Assembly (NCBI GenBank): GCA_946002045.1
Contig: CAMFYM010000062.1
Span: 1 to 7,323 of the forward strand
DNA length: 7,323 nt
From: an uncultured Clostridia bacterium
Lineage (GTDB): Bacteria > Bacillota > Clostridia > Oscillospirales > Acutalibacteraceae
Reading direction: 5' to 3'
The translations under genes were made by a program, and so were the position numbers. Shown here piece by piece: positions 1-6,380 of this stretch. A model generated the notes under the pieces. That model saw nothing but the letters and a program-made list of their open reading frames with translations. It did no database searches and had not been told where the DNA came from. Positions within the stretch are counted from its first letter, which is position 1, and every line of letters begins with the position of its first letter.

Positions 1-53
1 GTAAGGGCAAATCTGCCACGATAAACCGTGGTTCGGATTATTACCGTTACCCT

Positions 54-61
54 AAAGGAGG
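54..61 (+). promoter_or_regulatory. Ribosome binding site that fixes the Mrp start
   Basis: AAAGGAGG is a near-perfect Shine-Dalgarno sequence with 8 nt to the ATG at 70. It lies inside the reading frame extended from the GTG at 28, so it argues for the downstream start and against a 14-residue N-terminal extension. Confidence 0.85.
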
Positions 62-69
62 AATTCATT

Positions 70-897
70 ATGAGTCAATGTTCACACGATTGTTCATCCT
101 GTAAGGAAAGCTGCTCGTCAAGGAAAACGAGCAAAGAGGATTTCCTTAAGCCTATGAACAAGTATTCAAATATTAAAAAGGTAATCGGTGTAGTCAGTGG
201 TAAGGGTGGTGTAGGCAAAAGCCTTGTAACAACACTTCTTGCAGTTAAATGTGCTAAGGCAGGACTAAAGGTAGGTATCCTTGATGCCGATATTACAGGT
301 CCTTCAATACCAAAATCCTTTGGTGTAACAAGTCGTGCAATGCAGGACGAGGAATGCCTTTTGCCTACTGTTACCGACGGTGGAATAAAAATTATGAGCA
401 TCAACCTTTTGTTAGAGGATACCAATTCACCTGTTGTGTGGAGAGGGCCTGTAATCAGTGGAGTTATTGAGCAATTTTGGAGCGATGTTCGTTGGGGAGA
501 GCTTGACTACCTTTTTGTTGATATGCCTCCCGGAACAGGTGATGTTGCATTAACCGTATTTCAAAGTCTGCCTGTTGACGGTATTGTGATTGTTTCAACG
601 CCACAGGATTTAGTTAAAATGATTGTTAACAAGGCGTATAATATGGCAAAAATGATGGATGTGCCTGTTCTTGGCCTTGTAGAAAATATGAGCTATTATG
701 TTTGCGAGGATTGTGGCAAAAAAATCAATATTTTCGGTGAATCCCAAATTGACGAAACTGCCAAGGAGTTAGGCTTGCCTGTTCTTGCAAAGCTGCCTAT
801 CAACCCTGAAATCAACAAGCTTGTTGACGCCGGCAGGATTTACGACGCTCAGTGTGACGAGATTGATGATTTTGCAGATGTTCTGGCAGGATGCTAA
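70..897 (+). CDS. Mrp/NBP35-family P-loop ATPase, iron-sulfur cluster carrier
   Basis: This is a cytoplasmic ATPase of the Mrp/NBP35/ApbC family, which binds and hands over 4Fe-4S clusters to apoproteins. In the 275-residue product the deviant Walker A motif GKGGVGKS is at residues 44-51, a switch-like LDADITGPS at 71-79, and DMPPGTGD at 151-158. A CxxC pair (C212, C215) matches the cluster-bridging cysteines at the dimer interface of the family. The N-terminus carries four cysteines (C4, C8, C11, C15) in a CX3CX2CX3C pattern, and the protein ends in Cys. No DUF59 domain is present, unlike many bacterial Mrp proteins. The ATG at 70 is chosen because a strong AAAGGAGG lies 8 nt upstream; an in-frame GTG at 28 has no such site. 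It is the first visible gene of a likely operon, 23 bases ahead of the deaminase gene. The family call is secure; the client proteins are unknown. Confidence 0.93.
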   Translation: MSQCSHDCSSCKESCSSRKTSKEDFLKPMNKYSNIKKVIGVVSGKGGVGKSLVTTLLAVKCAKAGLKVGILDADITGPSIPKSFGVTSRAMQDEECLLPTVTDGGIKIMSINLLLEDTNSPVVWRGPVISGVIEQFWSDVRWGELDYLFVDMPPGTGDVALTVFQSLPVDGIVIVSTPQDLVKMIVNKAYNMAKMMDVPVLGLVENMSYYVCEDCGKKINIFGESQIDETAKELGLPVLAKLPINPEINKLVDAGRIYDAQCDEIDDFADVLAGC

Positions 898-920
898 AAA
901 TATATTGGAGAGAATAAAAT

Positions 921-1418
921 ATGAGTAAGAGAGAGAATTATATTAGCTGGGACGAATATTTTATGGGCGTGGCAATTCTTGCTTCAAAAAGAAGCAAGGA
1001 CCCAAGCACACAGGTAGGTGCCTGCATAGTTAATGATGACAACAAAATTGTTTCTGTTGGATATAACGGCTTTCCCCGTGGATGCAGTGATGACGAGTTC
1101 CCTTGGGACCGTTCGGGTGAAAAGGAGAGCGCAACAAAATATCCATATGTTTGTCACGCAGAGCTTAATGCTATTCTTAATTCGGGAGCACATGATTTAA
1201 AGGGCTGCAGGATTTATGTTGCACTTTTCCCCTGTAACGAGTGTGCCAAGGCGATTATCCAGTGTGGTATTAAAGAGGTAATCTACATAAGTGACAAGTA
1301 TAAGGACACAGATTTGGTGCAGGCAAGCAAAAGAATGCTTAACAGCGCAGGAGTTAAGCTAACACATTTTGAGTCAGACAAATCCTTGAGCATTGATTTT
1401 GACAGCGAAAGGATTTAG
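921..1418 (+). CDS. Deoxycytidylate (dCMP) deaminase-like zinc enzyme
   Basis: This is a cytoplasmic zinc deaminase predicted to convert dCMP to dUMP, the precursor of dTMP. It has 165 residues, normal for the family. The catalytic signature CHAELNAI is at residues 78-85, with zinc ligand H79 and proton-shuttle E81. The second half, PCNEC at 104-108, gives zinc ligands C105 and C108. Upstream, DPSTQVGA (27-34) and GYNGFPRGC (47-55) are typical of the dCMP deaminase/ComEB branch and fit nucleotide binding better than a tRNA or free-cytidine deaminase. The start has GGAGAG at 907-912, 8 nt from the ATG. It follows the Mrp gene by 23 bases and ends 2 bases before the HAD gene, so co-transcription is likely. 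Homologues are often annotated ComE operon protein 2, but no com genes are visible here. The substrate is inferred from the family. Confidence 0.9.
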   Translation: MSKRENYISWDEYFMGVAILASKRSKDPSTQVGACIVNDDNKIVSVGYNGFPRGCSDDEFPWDRSGEKESATKYPYVCHAELNAILNSGAHDLKGCRIYVALFPCNECAKAIIQCGIKEVIYISDKYKDTDLVQASKRMLNSAGVKLTHFESDKSLSIDFDSERI

Positions 1419-1420
1419 TA

Positions 1421-2020
1421 ATGAAAATCAATATTTATGATTTTGATAAAACGATAATCCCCTTTGACAGTGGCTCCAAATTTTGTGGATATTGCCTTTT
1501 GCACTATCCTTATTTGCTGTTGCTGTTGCCATTTGCAATTCCTGTTTTTGCAGTGGCGACTGTCTTAAGACTGCTTCACATAATCAGCTTTACCGATTTT
1601 AAGGGATTACTGTTTTCCTTTGTGCCGTTAATACCTATTGATAGGGCAGTTAAGGGCTTTTGGGACAAGTACGAAAGTAGTGTGAACAGTTGGTTTTATG
1701 ACCGTCAGGGCTATACCGTTGTAATCAGCGCATCCCCTGATTTTCTCCTTGGCGAGATTGCCCACAGACTTAATTTTGACAAGCTTATTTGTACCAAGCA
1801 TAACAGAAAAACAGGACGCATTATCGGTAAAAACTGTCGTGACGAAGAAAAGGTAAACCGACTTTATCAGGAGTTTGACAGGAATGATATTCAGGTGGTT
1901 AATGTTTATTCCGACTCATTAAATCACGACAAGCCTATTTTTTCTTTAGGAAAAAATTGCTTTCACATTGTTGACGGAAAGGTAATTCCCTTTGATTTTG
2001 ATGAAGCATATAAAATTTGA
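1421..2020 (+). CDS. HAD-superfamily subfamily IB phosphatase with hydrophobic cap
   Basis: This is a probable magnesium-dependent phosphohydrolase of the haloacid dehalogenase superfamily; its substrate is unknown. Motif I is DFDKT at residues 7-11 (nucleophile D7, acid/base D9). Motif II is the serine of ISAS at 102-105. A motif III lysine probably lies in DEEKV (K144). Motif IV is SDSLNHD at 164-170. The cap region between motifs I and II contains a strongly hydrophobic stretch at about residues 27-55, long enough for one long or two short helices, so membrane association is plausible. HAD-IB relatives include SerB-like phosphoserine phosphatases and lipid-phosphate phosphatases, and the greasy cap makes a lipid or membrane substrate a reasonable guess only. 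At 199 residues it is compact but complete. AAAGGA at 1408-1413 serves the ATG. The gene starts 2 bases after the deaminase stop, showing tight translational linkage. Confidence 0.85.
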   Translation: MKINIYDFDKTIIPFDSGSKFCGYCLLHYPYLLLLLPFAIPVFAVATVLRLLHIISFTDFKGLLFSFVPLIPIDRAVKGFWDKYESSVNSWFYDRQGYTVVISASPDFLLGEIAHRLNFDKLICTKHNRKTGRIIGKNCRDEEKVNRLYQEFDRNDIQVVNVYSDSLNHDKPIFSLGKNCFHIVDGKVIPFDFDEAYKI

Positions 2021-2044
2021 TTGTAGCATATAGAAATTGATTGT
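2005..2044 (+). repeat. Tandem duplication of a 20-bp unit across the HAD stop codon
   Basis: Two adjacent 20-bp units, 2005-2024 and 2025-2044, both begin AGCATAT and end TTGATTGT. They differ at two positions (unit positions 9 and 12). The first unit holds the last codons and TGA stop of the HAD gene; the second forms most of the spacer and abuts the ribosome binding site of the next gene. Two bases of a third unit (AG) overlap that site. A single-copy ancestor would end the protein at an equivalent TGA, so the duplication lengthens the spacer without truncating either gene. Confidence 0.85.
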
Positions 2045-2055
2045 AGAGGATTTTT

Positions 2056-3369
2056 ATGAAAAAAACAGCTATTGCAATAATTGCTTTACTTTTAGTGGTG
2101 GTATTGTTTGTTGTTTCCTTCAATTACAGGAACAAAAGGATTGAGCAGAGCATTACAAATGACTCCTCCGTAACATATAATACTACTGTTCAAAATACTA
2201 CAAAAACTGTTACACTAAATGAAAAAAAGAACAAGCTTTTGGTTAAGGACGACAGAAACGGCTTTGAGCTTTACTATGACGGCGAAATTGTTACCGTAAA
2301 ACAGGGTGATTATCAAAGGCAGTATATGAATTGGAAGTTTTCTGTTGATTTAGAGGTGCCGCAAATTTACAGCAAGGACTGTGACGGCGACGGACAGGCA
2401 GAGCTAATGGTTAAGCTTGTTAGTGGCACTCTCGATTACGGCGATAATGAAGGTGAAATTAAGCGCACCTATGTTATCTATATTCTTAAGCCGTATCAGG
2501 ATGCTGACGGAAACAAAACCTTTAAGGCTTATACCGTTACGGATGACACCTGGAAAACTCCCTTTGAGTCAGCAATCAGGTGTGAAATGACACAGCTTAA
2601 AAGCTGCAACAAATATCTTCAGCTTTCTATGGACGACCTGAAGGAAAAGATTGAATATGACGAAAAAACGGGAATTACCTATGACGGACACACCTATTAT
2701 GCCAAGGCTCTGTCTAATAACAAAAAGGAATATTACACCTTAAGCCGTTGGAGCAAGGGCGTTGGTAACTATAACATTACCGATGACGGAACAATAACTC
2801 TTGATATTCAGGTGCTTGTTAATTATGAAGAGGTTAAGGATACTCAGTATGTGGGCAATATTCATTGTGAGGTAGGTATTGTTAAGGGCAGAGTTACTAT
2901 GGTGCCAAATACTATTGTATTTATTCCTCTTGATGAATTTAAAACTAATGACCCAAGAGAAATTGCAGAAAAAAATTGGGAAAGTGTTATAACAAACAAA
3001 AGTACAAATACTAATTTTGAAAGCAAGGATATTGATTGGATTGATACTGAGTTTAATCTGAGCAATCTCGGTGACGAAAGCAGTATTTATTTTGACGCAA
3101 TGTCAACAAAAATCAAATGTGTTGATAATATCAAATTCACACAAAGTGGTATTGTTTTAACTGCCAAGGAGGGCTACACCTTCTCAAAGCATATTGCAGA
3201 CAGAGGAGATTTCTCTGTAATCATTAACAAGGGCAAGGATAATGAGGAGGATATAGCATACTCCTGTAATATCAGCAACAAAGACGGCTTAAGTGTAATG
3301 ACGATTAGGTACGACAAGACCTATGACAAAAAGACATTAGGCAACATTTTAATTAAATTCGGTGCATAG
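2056..3369 (+). CDS. Membrane-anchored extracytoplasmic protein of unknown function
   Basis: I do not recognise this 437-residue protein. Residues 1-3 are MKK, followed by a hydrophobic segment at about 4-21 and then a basic stretch (RNKR). This fits an uncleaved signal anchor or signal peptide; there is no lipobox cysteine, so it is probably not a lipoprotein. Residues 31-55 are Ser/Thr/Asn-rich, like a linker. The rest is hydrophilic and appears beta-rich, with many Asp, Lys and Tyr. An acidic loop, DCDGDGQAEL at 108-117, resembles the calcium-binding loop of FG-GAP/VCBS or dockerin-type repeats, but occurs only once. No enzyme motif was found. A five-nt spacing separates GAGGA (2046-2050) from the ATG. 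The 35-base gap after the HAD gene and the absence of an obvious promoter suggest it is the last gene of the four-gene operon. An extracellular binding or envelope role is a guess. Confidence 0.75.
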   Translation: MKKTAIAIIALLLVVVLFVVSFNYRNKRIEQSITNDSSVTYNTTVQNTTKTVTLNEKKNKLLVKDDRNGFELYYDGEIVTVKQGDYQRQYMNWKFSVDLEVPQIYSKDCDGDGQAELMVKLVSGTLDYGDNEGEIKRTYVIYILKPYQDADGNKTFKAYTVTDDTWKTPFESAIRCEMTQLKSCNKYLQLSMDDLKEKIEYDEKTGITYDGHTYYAKALSNNKKEYYTLSRWSKGVGNYNITDDGTITLDIQVLVNYEEVKDTQYVGNIHCEVGIVKGRVTMVPNTIVFIPLDEFKTNDPREIAEKNWESVITNKSTNTNFESKDIDWIDTEFNLSNLGDESSIYFDAMSTKIKCVDNIKFTQSGIVLTAKEGYTFSKHIADRGDFSVIINKGKDNEEDIAYSCNISNKDGLSVMTIRYDKTYDKKTLGNILIKFGA

Positions 3370-3395
3370 AATTACTAATTATTAACTTTATTTTA

Positions 3396-3410
3396 AATAG
3401 TTAAACTATT
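3396..3410. promoter_or_regulatory. Perfect 15-base palindrome beside the degV promoter, possible operator
   Basis: AATAGTT-A-AACTATT is a perfect 7-bp dyad around one central base. It ends one base before the -35 box of the degV promoter. As RNA it would give only a weak AT hairpin with no adjoining T-run, so it fits a protein-binding DNA site better than a terminator. The bound regulator cannot be named from the sequence; an activator or repressor of fatty-acid genes is only a guess from the neighbouring gene. Confidence 0.4.
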
Positions 3411-3411
3411 G

Positions 3412-3440
3412 TTGAATTGTATTTTTTAATATGATATTAT
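3412..3440 (+). promoter_or_regulatory. Sigma-A-type promoter of the degV gene
   Basis: The -35 box TTGAAT at 3412-3417 and the -10 box TATTAT at 3435-3440 are separated by 17 bases. TG at 3432-3433 gives an extended -10 element. The -10 box lies 26 bases before the degV start, leaving a short leader with GGAGG at 3454-3458. TATACT at 3438-3443 is an alternative -10 box but has a poorer 20-base spacing. Confidence 0.65.
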
Positions 3441-3466
3441 ACTCAAAAGAAACGGAGGTTAGATAA

Positions 3467-4321
3467 ATGAAAGAGGTAATCATTACAGCAGACTCAACCT
3501 GTGACTTACCTTTAAATCTTATTGAAGAAAACAATATTATCATCACGCCTCTGACTGTAACCTTGGGTGATAACTCATATCAAGACGGGGTAGATGTTTT
3601 CCCAAAGGATATTTATGAGTATGTAGAAAAAACAGGTGTTTTGCCAAAAACATCGGCAGTAACGCCTGCCAGATATTATGAGATTTTTGAAAAAGCAAAT
3701 GAGCAGGGCAAGTCGGTTGTTCATATTGGATTGTCGTCGGCAATTTCCTCCAGCTATCAAAATGCCTGCATTGCTGCCTCTGAATTTGACGATGTTTACT
3801 GTATTGACTCAAAAAGCCTGTGCACTGCAATGGGACTTCTTGTGCTAAAGGCTTGTGATTTTAGGGCAAAGGGCTTTGATGCCAAAAAGATTGCCAACAG
3901 AGTTAATGCACTTGTGCCAAAGGTTAGCACAAGCTTTGTTCTTGACGGCCTTGAATATTTGCACAAGGGTGGCAGATGCTCCGGTGTGGCAAAATTCAGT
4001 GCCAATGTTTTAGGCATTAAGCCCAGCATAGCCGTTGACCCGTCAACAGGCAAGCTTGATGTGGCAAAAAAATATCGTGGCAAAATGGATGTTGTTTACA
4101 AGCAATACATTAACGATTGCTTAAAGGATGTCAACAAAATAGACACCTCAAGGGTTGTCATTGCCAACAGTGGTGGAATCAGTCCGGAGATTATCAGCTT
4201 TGCAAAGGGCGTAATTGAGGGCAAATCAAAATTCGATCAGGTGATTTTGGCAGATGCAAATTGCACCATATCATCACATTGCGGACCGAAAACCCTTGCA
4301 ATATTCTATATCAAAAAATAA
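3467..4321 (+). CDS. DegV-family fatty-acid-binding protein (FakB-like)
   Basis: This is a cytoplasmic DegV-fold protein. Characterised relatives (FakB) bind a fatty acid and present it to the kinase FakA, giving acyl-phosphate for phospholipid synthesis. The length of 284 residues is normal. Family hallmarks run in order: ITADSTCDLP at residues 6-15, PKTSAVTP at 60-67 with the lipid-carboxylate-binding Thr/Ser, GLSSAISSSYQNA at 88-100, the LHKGGRCSG segment at 165-173, and the C-terminal ISSHCGPKTLAIFY at 268-281. The His-x-Gly-Pro of the last motif is typical. GGAGG at 3454-3458 sits 8 nt before the ATG. The gene has its own promoter and terminator and so looks monocistronic or weakly linked to birA. 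No fakA is visible, and genomes often carry several degV copies, so the ligand cannot be stated. Confidence 0.92.
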   Translation: MKEVIITADSTCDLPLNLIEENNIIITPLTVTLGDNSYQDGVDVFPKDIYEYVEKTGVLPKTSAVTPARYYEIFEKANEQGKSVVHIGLSSAISSSYQNACIAASEFDDVYCIDSKSLCTAMGLLVLKACDFRAKGFDAKKIANRVNALVPKVSTSFVLDGLEYLHKGGRCSGVAKFSANVLGIKPSIAVDPSTGKLDVAKKYRGKMDVVYKQYINDCLKDVNKIDTSRVVIANSGGISPEIISFAKGVIEGKSKFDQVILADANCTISSHCGPKTLAIFYIKK

Positions 4322-4324
4322 TAA

Positions 4325-4349
4325 AAAGGCAGGAATAGCTCCTGCCTTT
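4325..4349 (+). terminator. Intrinsic terminator after degV
   Basis: AAAGGCAGGA (4325-4334) pairs perfectly with TCCTGCCTTT (4340-4349) around the loop ATAGC. The plus-strand tail is only modestly T-rich (TTTATT), so leakage into birA is possible. Read on the minus strand, the stem is followed by TTTTTAT, so it would also stop leftward transcription. Confidence 0.85.
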
Positions 4350-4372
4350 ATTGCATATAAGAGGTTGACAAT

Positions 4373-5314
4373 ATGGCTACAAAGGATGAGGTATTAACAG
4401 AATTACTTAATAATGATGACTATATAAGTGGTCAGACCCTTGCTGAAAAATCGGGCAAAAGTCGTGCTGCTGTGTGGAAGGCAGTGCGCTCCCTGCAAAA
4501 TGACGGCTACCAAATTGATGCCGTAACAAACAAAGGGTACAAGCTTTTAAACAGCGATTCACTGCTTTCTGCTCAAGGGGTAAAAAGATATATTAACAGG
4601 GATATGGATGTTATTTATTTATGCTCTGTGGACTCCACCAATAATTACTGCAAGCAGCTGCTTTTGCAAAACAAGCAGGGTGAATTTTTAGTTGTTGCAG
4701 ACAGGCAAACTGCCGGCAGAGGGAGGCAGGGTAAAAGCTTTTATTCTCCTGCCGGAACAGGCGTGTACTTCAGCCTTGTTATCAGGCCTAACACTTCACT
4801 GAAAAATGCCGTAACCGTAACAACTGCTGCATCTGTTGCCGTGTGCAAGGCTATTGAGGGGCTGACAGATAAAATCCCCAAAATCAAGTGGGTTAACGAT
4901 GTTTATGTTGACGGTGGCAAAATTTGTGGAATATTAACTGAGGCAACAACAAATTTTGAGGAGGGCACCGTTGACAGCGTTATTATAGGAATAGGAATAA
5001 ATCTCAGTACCAAAAGCTTCCCCAACGATATAGAAAATGCCGGTTGCCTTAACGCCCAAGTAAATAAAAATAAGCTGGTGGCAGAAATTGTAAATGAGCT
5101 TTTGAAAATTACTGACGGCAATTATAAAAGCTTTATTGATTATTATCGCAGTCACTCAATGGTGATTGGCGAAAGGATTAAGTTTATTCAAAACGGCGTT
5201 GTTACTCCTGCCACAGCAATAGCTATTGACGAAGCAGGAGGACTTTTAGTAGAGTTAGAAAACGGCGAAAGAAAGACTCTTCGCAGTGGCGAAATTTCAA
5301 TAAGAAAAGCATAA
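4373..5314 (+). CDS. birA: Bifunctional biotin-protein ligase and biotin operon repressor, BirA
   Basis: The enzyme activates biotin with ATP to biotinoyl-5'-AMP and attaches it to a lysine of biotin carboxyl carrier proteins such as that of acetyl-CoA carboxylase. The 313-residue product has the class II layout. A winged-helix DNA-binding domain covers about residues 4-60, with recognition region SGKSRAAVWKAVRSL at 27-41 and wing GYQIDAVTNKGYKL. The catalytic domain carries the adenylate-binding GRGRQGK at 115-121, KWVNDVYVDGGKICGILTE starting at 172 (key lysine K183), and GIGINL at 206-211. An SH3-like C-terminal domain spans about 265-313. The N-terminal domain implies that holo-BirA represses biotin synthesis or uptake genes located elsewhere. 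AAGAGG at 4359-4364 lies 8 nt before the ATG. Only 23 bases separate the upstream hairpin from the start, so the gene may depend on readthrough from degV or on a promoter inside degV. Confidence 0.95.
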   Translation: MATKDEVLTELLNNDDYISGQTLAEKSGKSRAAVWKAVRSLQNDGYQIDAVTNKGYKLLNSDSLLSAQGVKRYINRDMDVIYLCSVDSTNNYCKQLLLQNKQGEFLVVADRQTAGRGRQGKSFYSPAGTGVYFSLVIRPNTSLKNAVTVTTAASVAVCKAIEGLTDKIPKIKWVNDVYVDGGKICGILTEATTNFEEGTVDSVIIGIGINLSTKSFPNDIENAGCLNAQVNKNKLVAEIVNELLKITDGNYKSFIDYYRSHSMVIGERIKFIQNGVVTPATAIAIDEAGGLLVELENGERKTLRSGEISIRKA

Positions 5315-5321
5315 AAAATGA

Positions 5322-5365
5322 CTCCCTTATGGTACTTATTGTCTACAATAAGTACCATAAGGGAG
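5322..5365. terminator. Bidirectional terminator with a 20-bp perfect stem
   Basis: Bases 5322-5341 pair without mismatch with 5346-5365 around the loop TCTA. The stem opens with CTCCC and closes with GGGAG. On the plus strand it is followed by CTTTATTTTTA, serving birA, which ends 7 bases upstream. On the minus strand it is followed by a run of six T, serving the oxidoreductase gene, whose stop codon is 8 bases away. The position between two convergent genes fits a shared terminator. Confidence 0.9.
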
Positions 5366-5373
5366 CTTTATTT

Positions 5374-6348
5374 TTATATCTCCTCGGGATAATACAATCC
5401 CCAATCCTTTCTTATATCTGTCATAATGGACATAACATCTGTCGTGTAGTCAAGATACATTTTCGAATCTTGTCCTGCCACGGCATTTTCCATATCAATC
5501 ACCTCGTACCTTAATGCATCATCGGTATTGCCACACTCAATAATCTCCTGATGATTGTCGTCGGTGTAGGTTATCACTGCTCTTTCTCCACGGGGATAAT
5601 CGTACATTTCAATATACCCCTTGTCAAAGGAAGCAGTGGCTCTTTTTGGTTGCTTTGCGTGTAGCGAAAGAGTGACCGTTGCCATTTCACCCACATTGTT
5701 CATAAGCAAAATACCTGCCTGCTCGTCAACTCCACTGGGTGCATTTTTTACCTGTGAGCATATTTGATTTGGCTTTTCGCTCATAAACCAACGAACAAAC
5801 GAAAGGGCATAAACGCCTATATCAAGCAATGCGCCACCGGCAAGATTAGGGTTAAAAAACCTGTTTGCCATATCGTATTCCTTGTAGCTGCCGAAATTCA
5901 TTTGAATAATTTTCAGCTCGCCTAATGCGCCACTATCAATAATTTCGTTAAGCCTTTTATATATTGGCATATGATAAATGGTCATAGCCTCAGCTAATAT
6001 TACATTATTTTCTTCTGCCAATTTTTTTGCTTCCTCAAGCTCGTCAATATTAAGTGTAATTGACTTTTCGCAAAGAATATGCTTGCCCTTTTTCAAGGCT
6101 TGGCGAAGATATTTAATGTGAGTGTTATGGGGCGTGGAGATATAGATAATATCAACATTTTCATCATTTAGCGCATCATCAATGCTCTTATAAACATTTG
6201 TGATATTATACTTTTTTGCAAAGTCAACAGCCTTGCTGTATGTTCTGTTGGCAACTCCGTAAAGGGTTCGTCCCTCCTTTGCCATTGCCTGTGCAAGCTC
6301 GTTTGCAATTACACCACAGCCCAAGCTAACCCAATTATATTTCTTCAT
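5374..6348 (-). CDS. Gfo/Idh/MocA-family NAD(P)-dependent oxidoreductase
   Basis: This is a cytoplasmic dehydrogenase of the Gfo/Idh/MocA family, whose members oxidise or reduce hydroxyl groups of sugars, inositols or related compounds. In the 324-residue product an N-terminal Rossmann fold covers about 1-120, with dinucleotide loop LGCGVIA at 9-15 (third Gly replaced by Ala), STPHNTH at 71-77 and CEKS at 93-96, where the family usually has EKP. The C-terminal alpha/beta domain contains GGALLDIGVY at 171-180; the Tyr in place of the usual His is typical of the dihydrodiol dehydrogenase-like branch, as is EAMTIYHMPIYKRL at 120-133. The substrate is not predictable. The ATG at 6348 is preferred over an in-frame GTG at 6357 because GGTGAT, the 3' part of a Shine-Dalgarno site, lies just upstream of it. 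It follows the ATPase-like gene by 32 bases, suggesting co-transcription. Confidence 0.88.
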   Translation of the reverse strand: MKKYNWVSLGCGVIANELAQAMAKEGRTLYGVANRTYSKAVDFAKKYNITNVYKSIDDALNDENVDIIYISTPHNTHIKYLRQALKKGKHILCEKSITLNIDELEEAKKLAEENNVILAEAMTIYHMPIYKRLNEIIDSGALGELKIIQMNFGSYKEYDMANRFFNPNLAGGALLDIGVYALSFVRWFMSEKPNQICSQVKNAPSGVDEQAGILLMNNVGEMATVTLSLHAKQPKRATASFDKGYIEMYDYPRGERAVITYTDDNHQEIIECGNTDDALRYEVIDMENAVAGQDSKMYLDYTTDVMSIMTDIRKDWGLYYPEEI

Positions 6349-6352
6349 TTTA

Positions 6353-6358
6353 ATCACC
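6353..6358 (-). promoter_or_regulatory. Ribosome binding site that decides the oxidoreductase start
   Basis: On the minus strand GGTGAT stands 4 nt before the ATG at 6348. It matches the 3' half of the full AGGAGGTGAT anti-16S complement, so the spacing is normal for that register. It contains the alternative GTG start codon at 6357-6355, which itself has no purine-rich site upstream. The signal is moderate. Confidence 0.5.
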
Positions 6359-6380
6359 GAATAATGTTAATAAATTTTGC

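Noticed and set aside
1..24. Possible C-terminal tail of an upstream plus-strand gene, ending with TAA at 22-24
   Set aside because: Only seven codons are visible, a second frame is also open here, and nothing recognisable is encoded, so no gene can be claimed.
16..31. Small hairpin CCACG/CGTGG upstream of the Mrp gene
   Set aside because: The stem is only 5 bp and has no T-run, so it is neither a convincing terminator nor a regulatory RNA.
28..69. N-terminal extension of the Mrp gene from a GTG start
   Set aside because: No ribosome binding site precedes the GTG, and a strong AAAGGAGG lies inside the extension 8 nt before the ATG at 70.
3396..3426. Palindrome plus T-run as a terminator for the four-gene operon
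   Set aside because: The stem is all weak AT-rich pairs with a loop of at most 3 bases, and the T-run begins about 10 bases downstream, so RNA termination is unlikely.
4365..4397. TTGACA at 4365-4370 as a -35 box for a promoter inside birA
   Set aside because: The nearest -10-like hexamer (TATTAA, 4392-4397) is 21 bases away, and any transcript would start inside the coding region.
5329..5514. Plus-strand 61-codon frame at the end of the oxidoreductase gene
   Set aside because: It starts inside the terminator stem, runs antisense to a well-supported gene and has no ribosome binding site.
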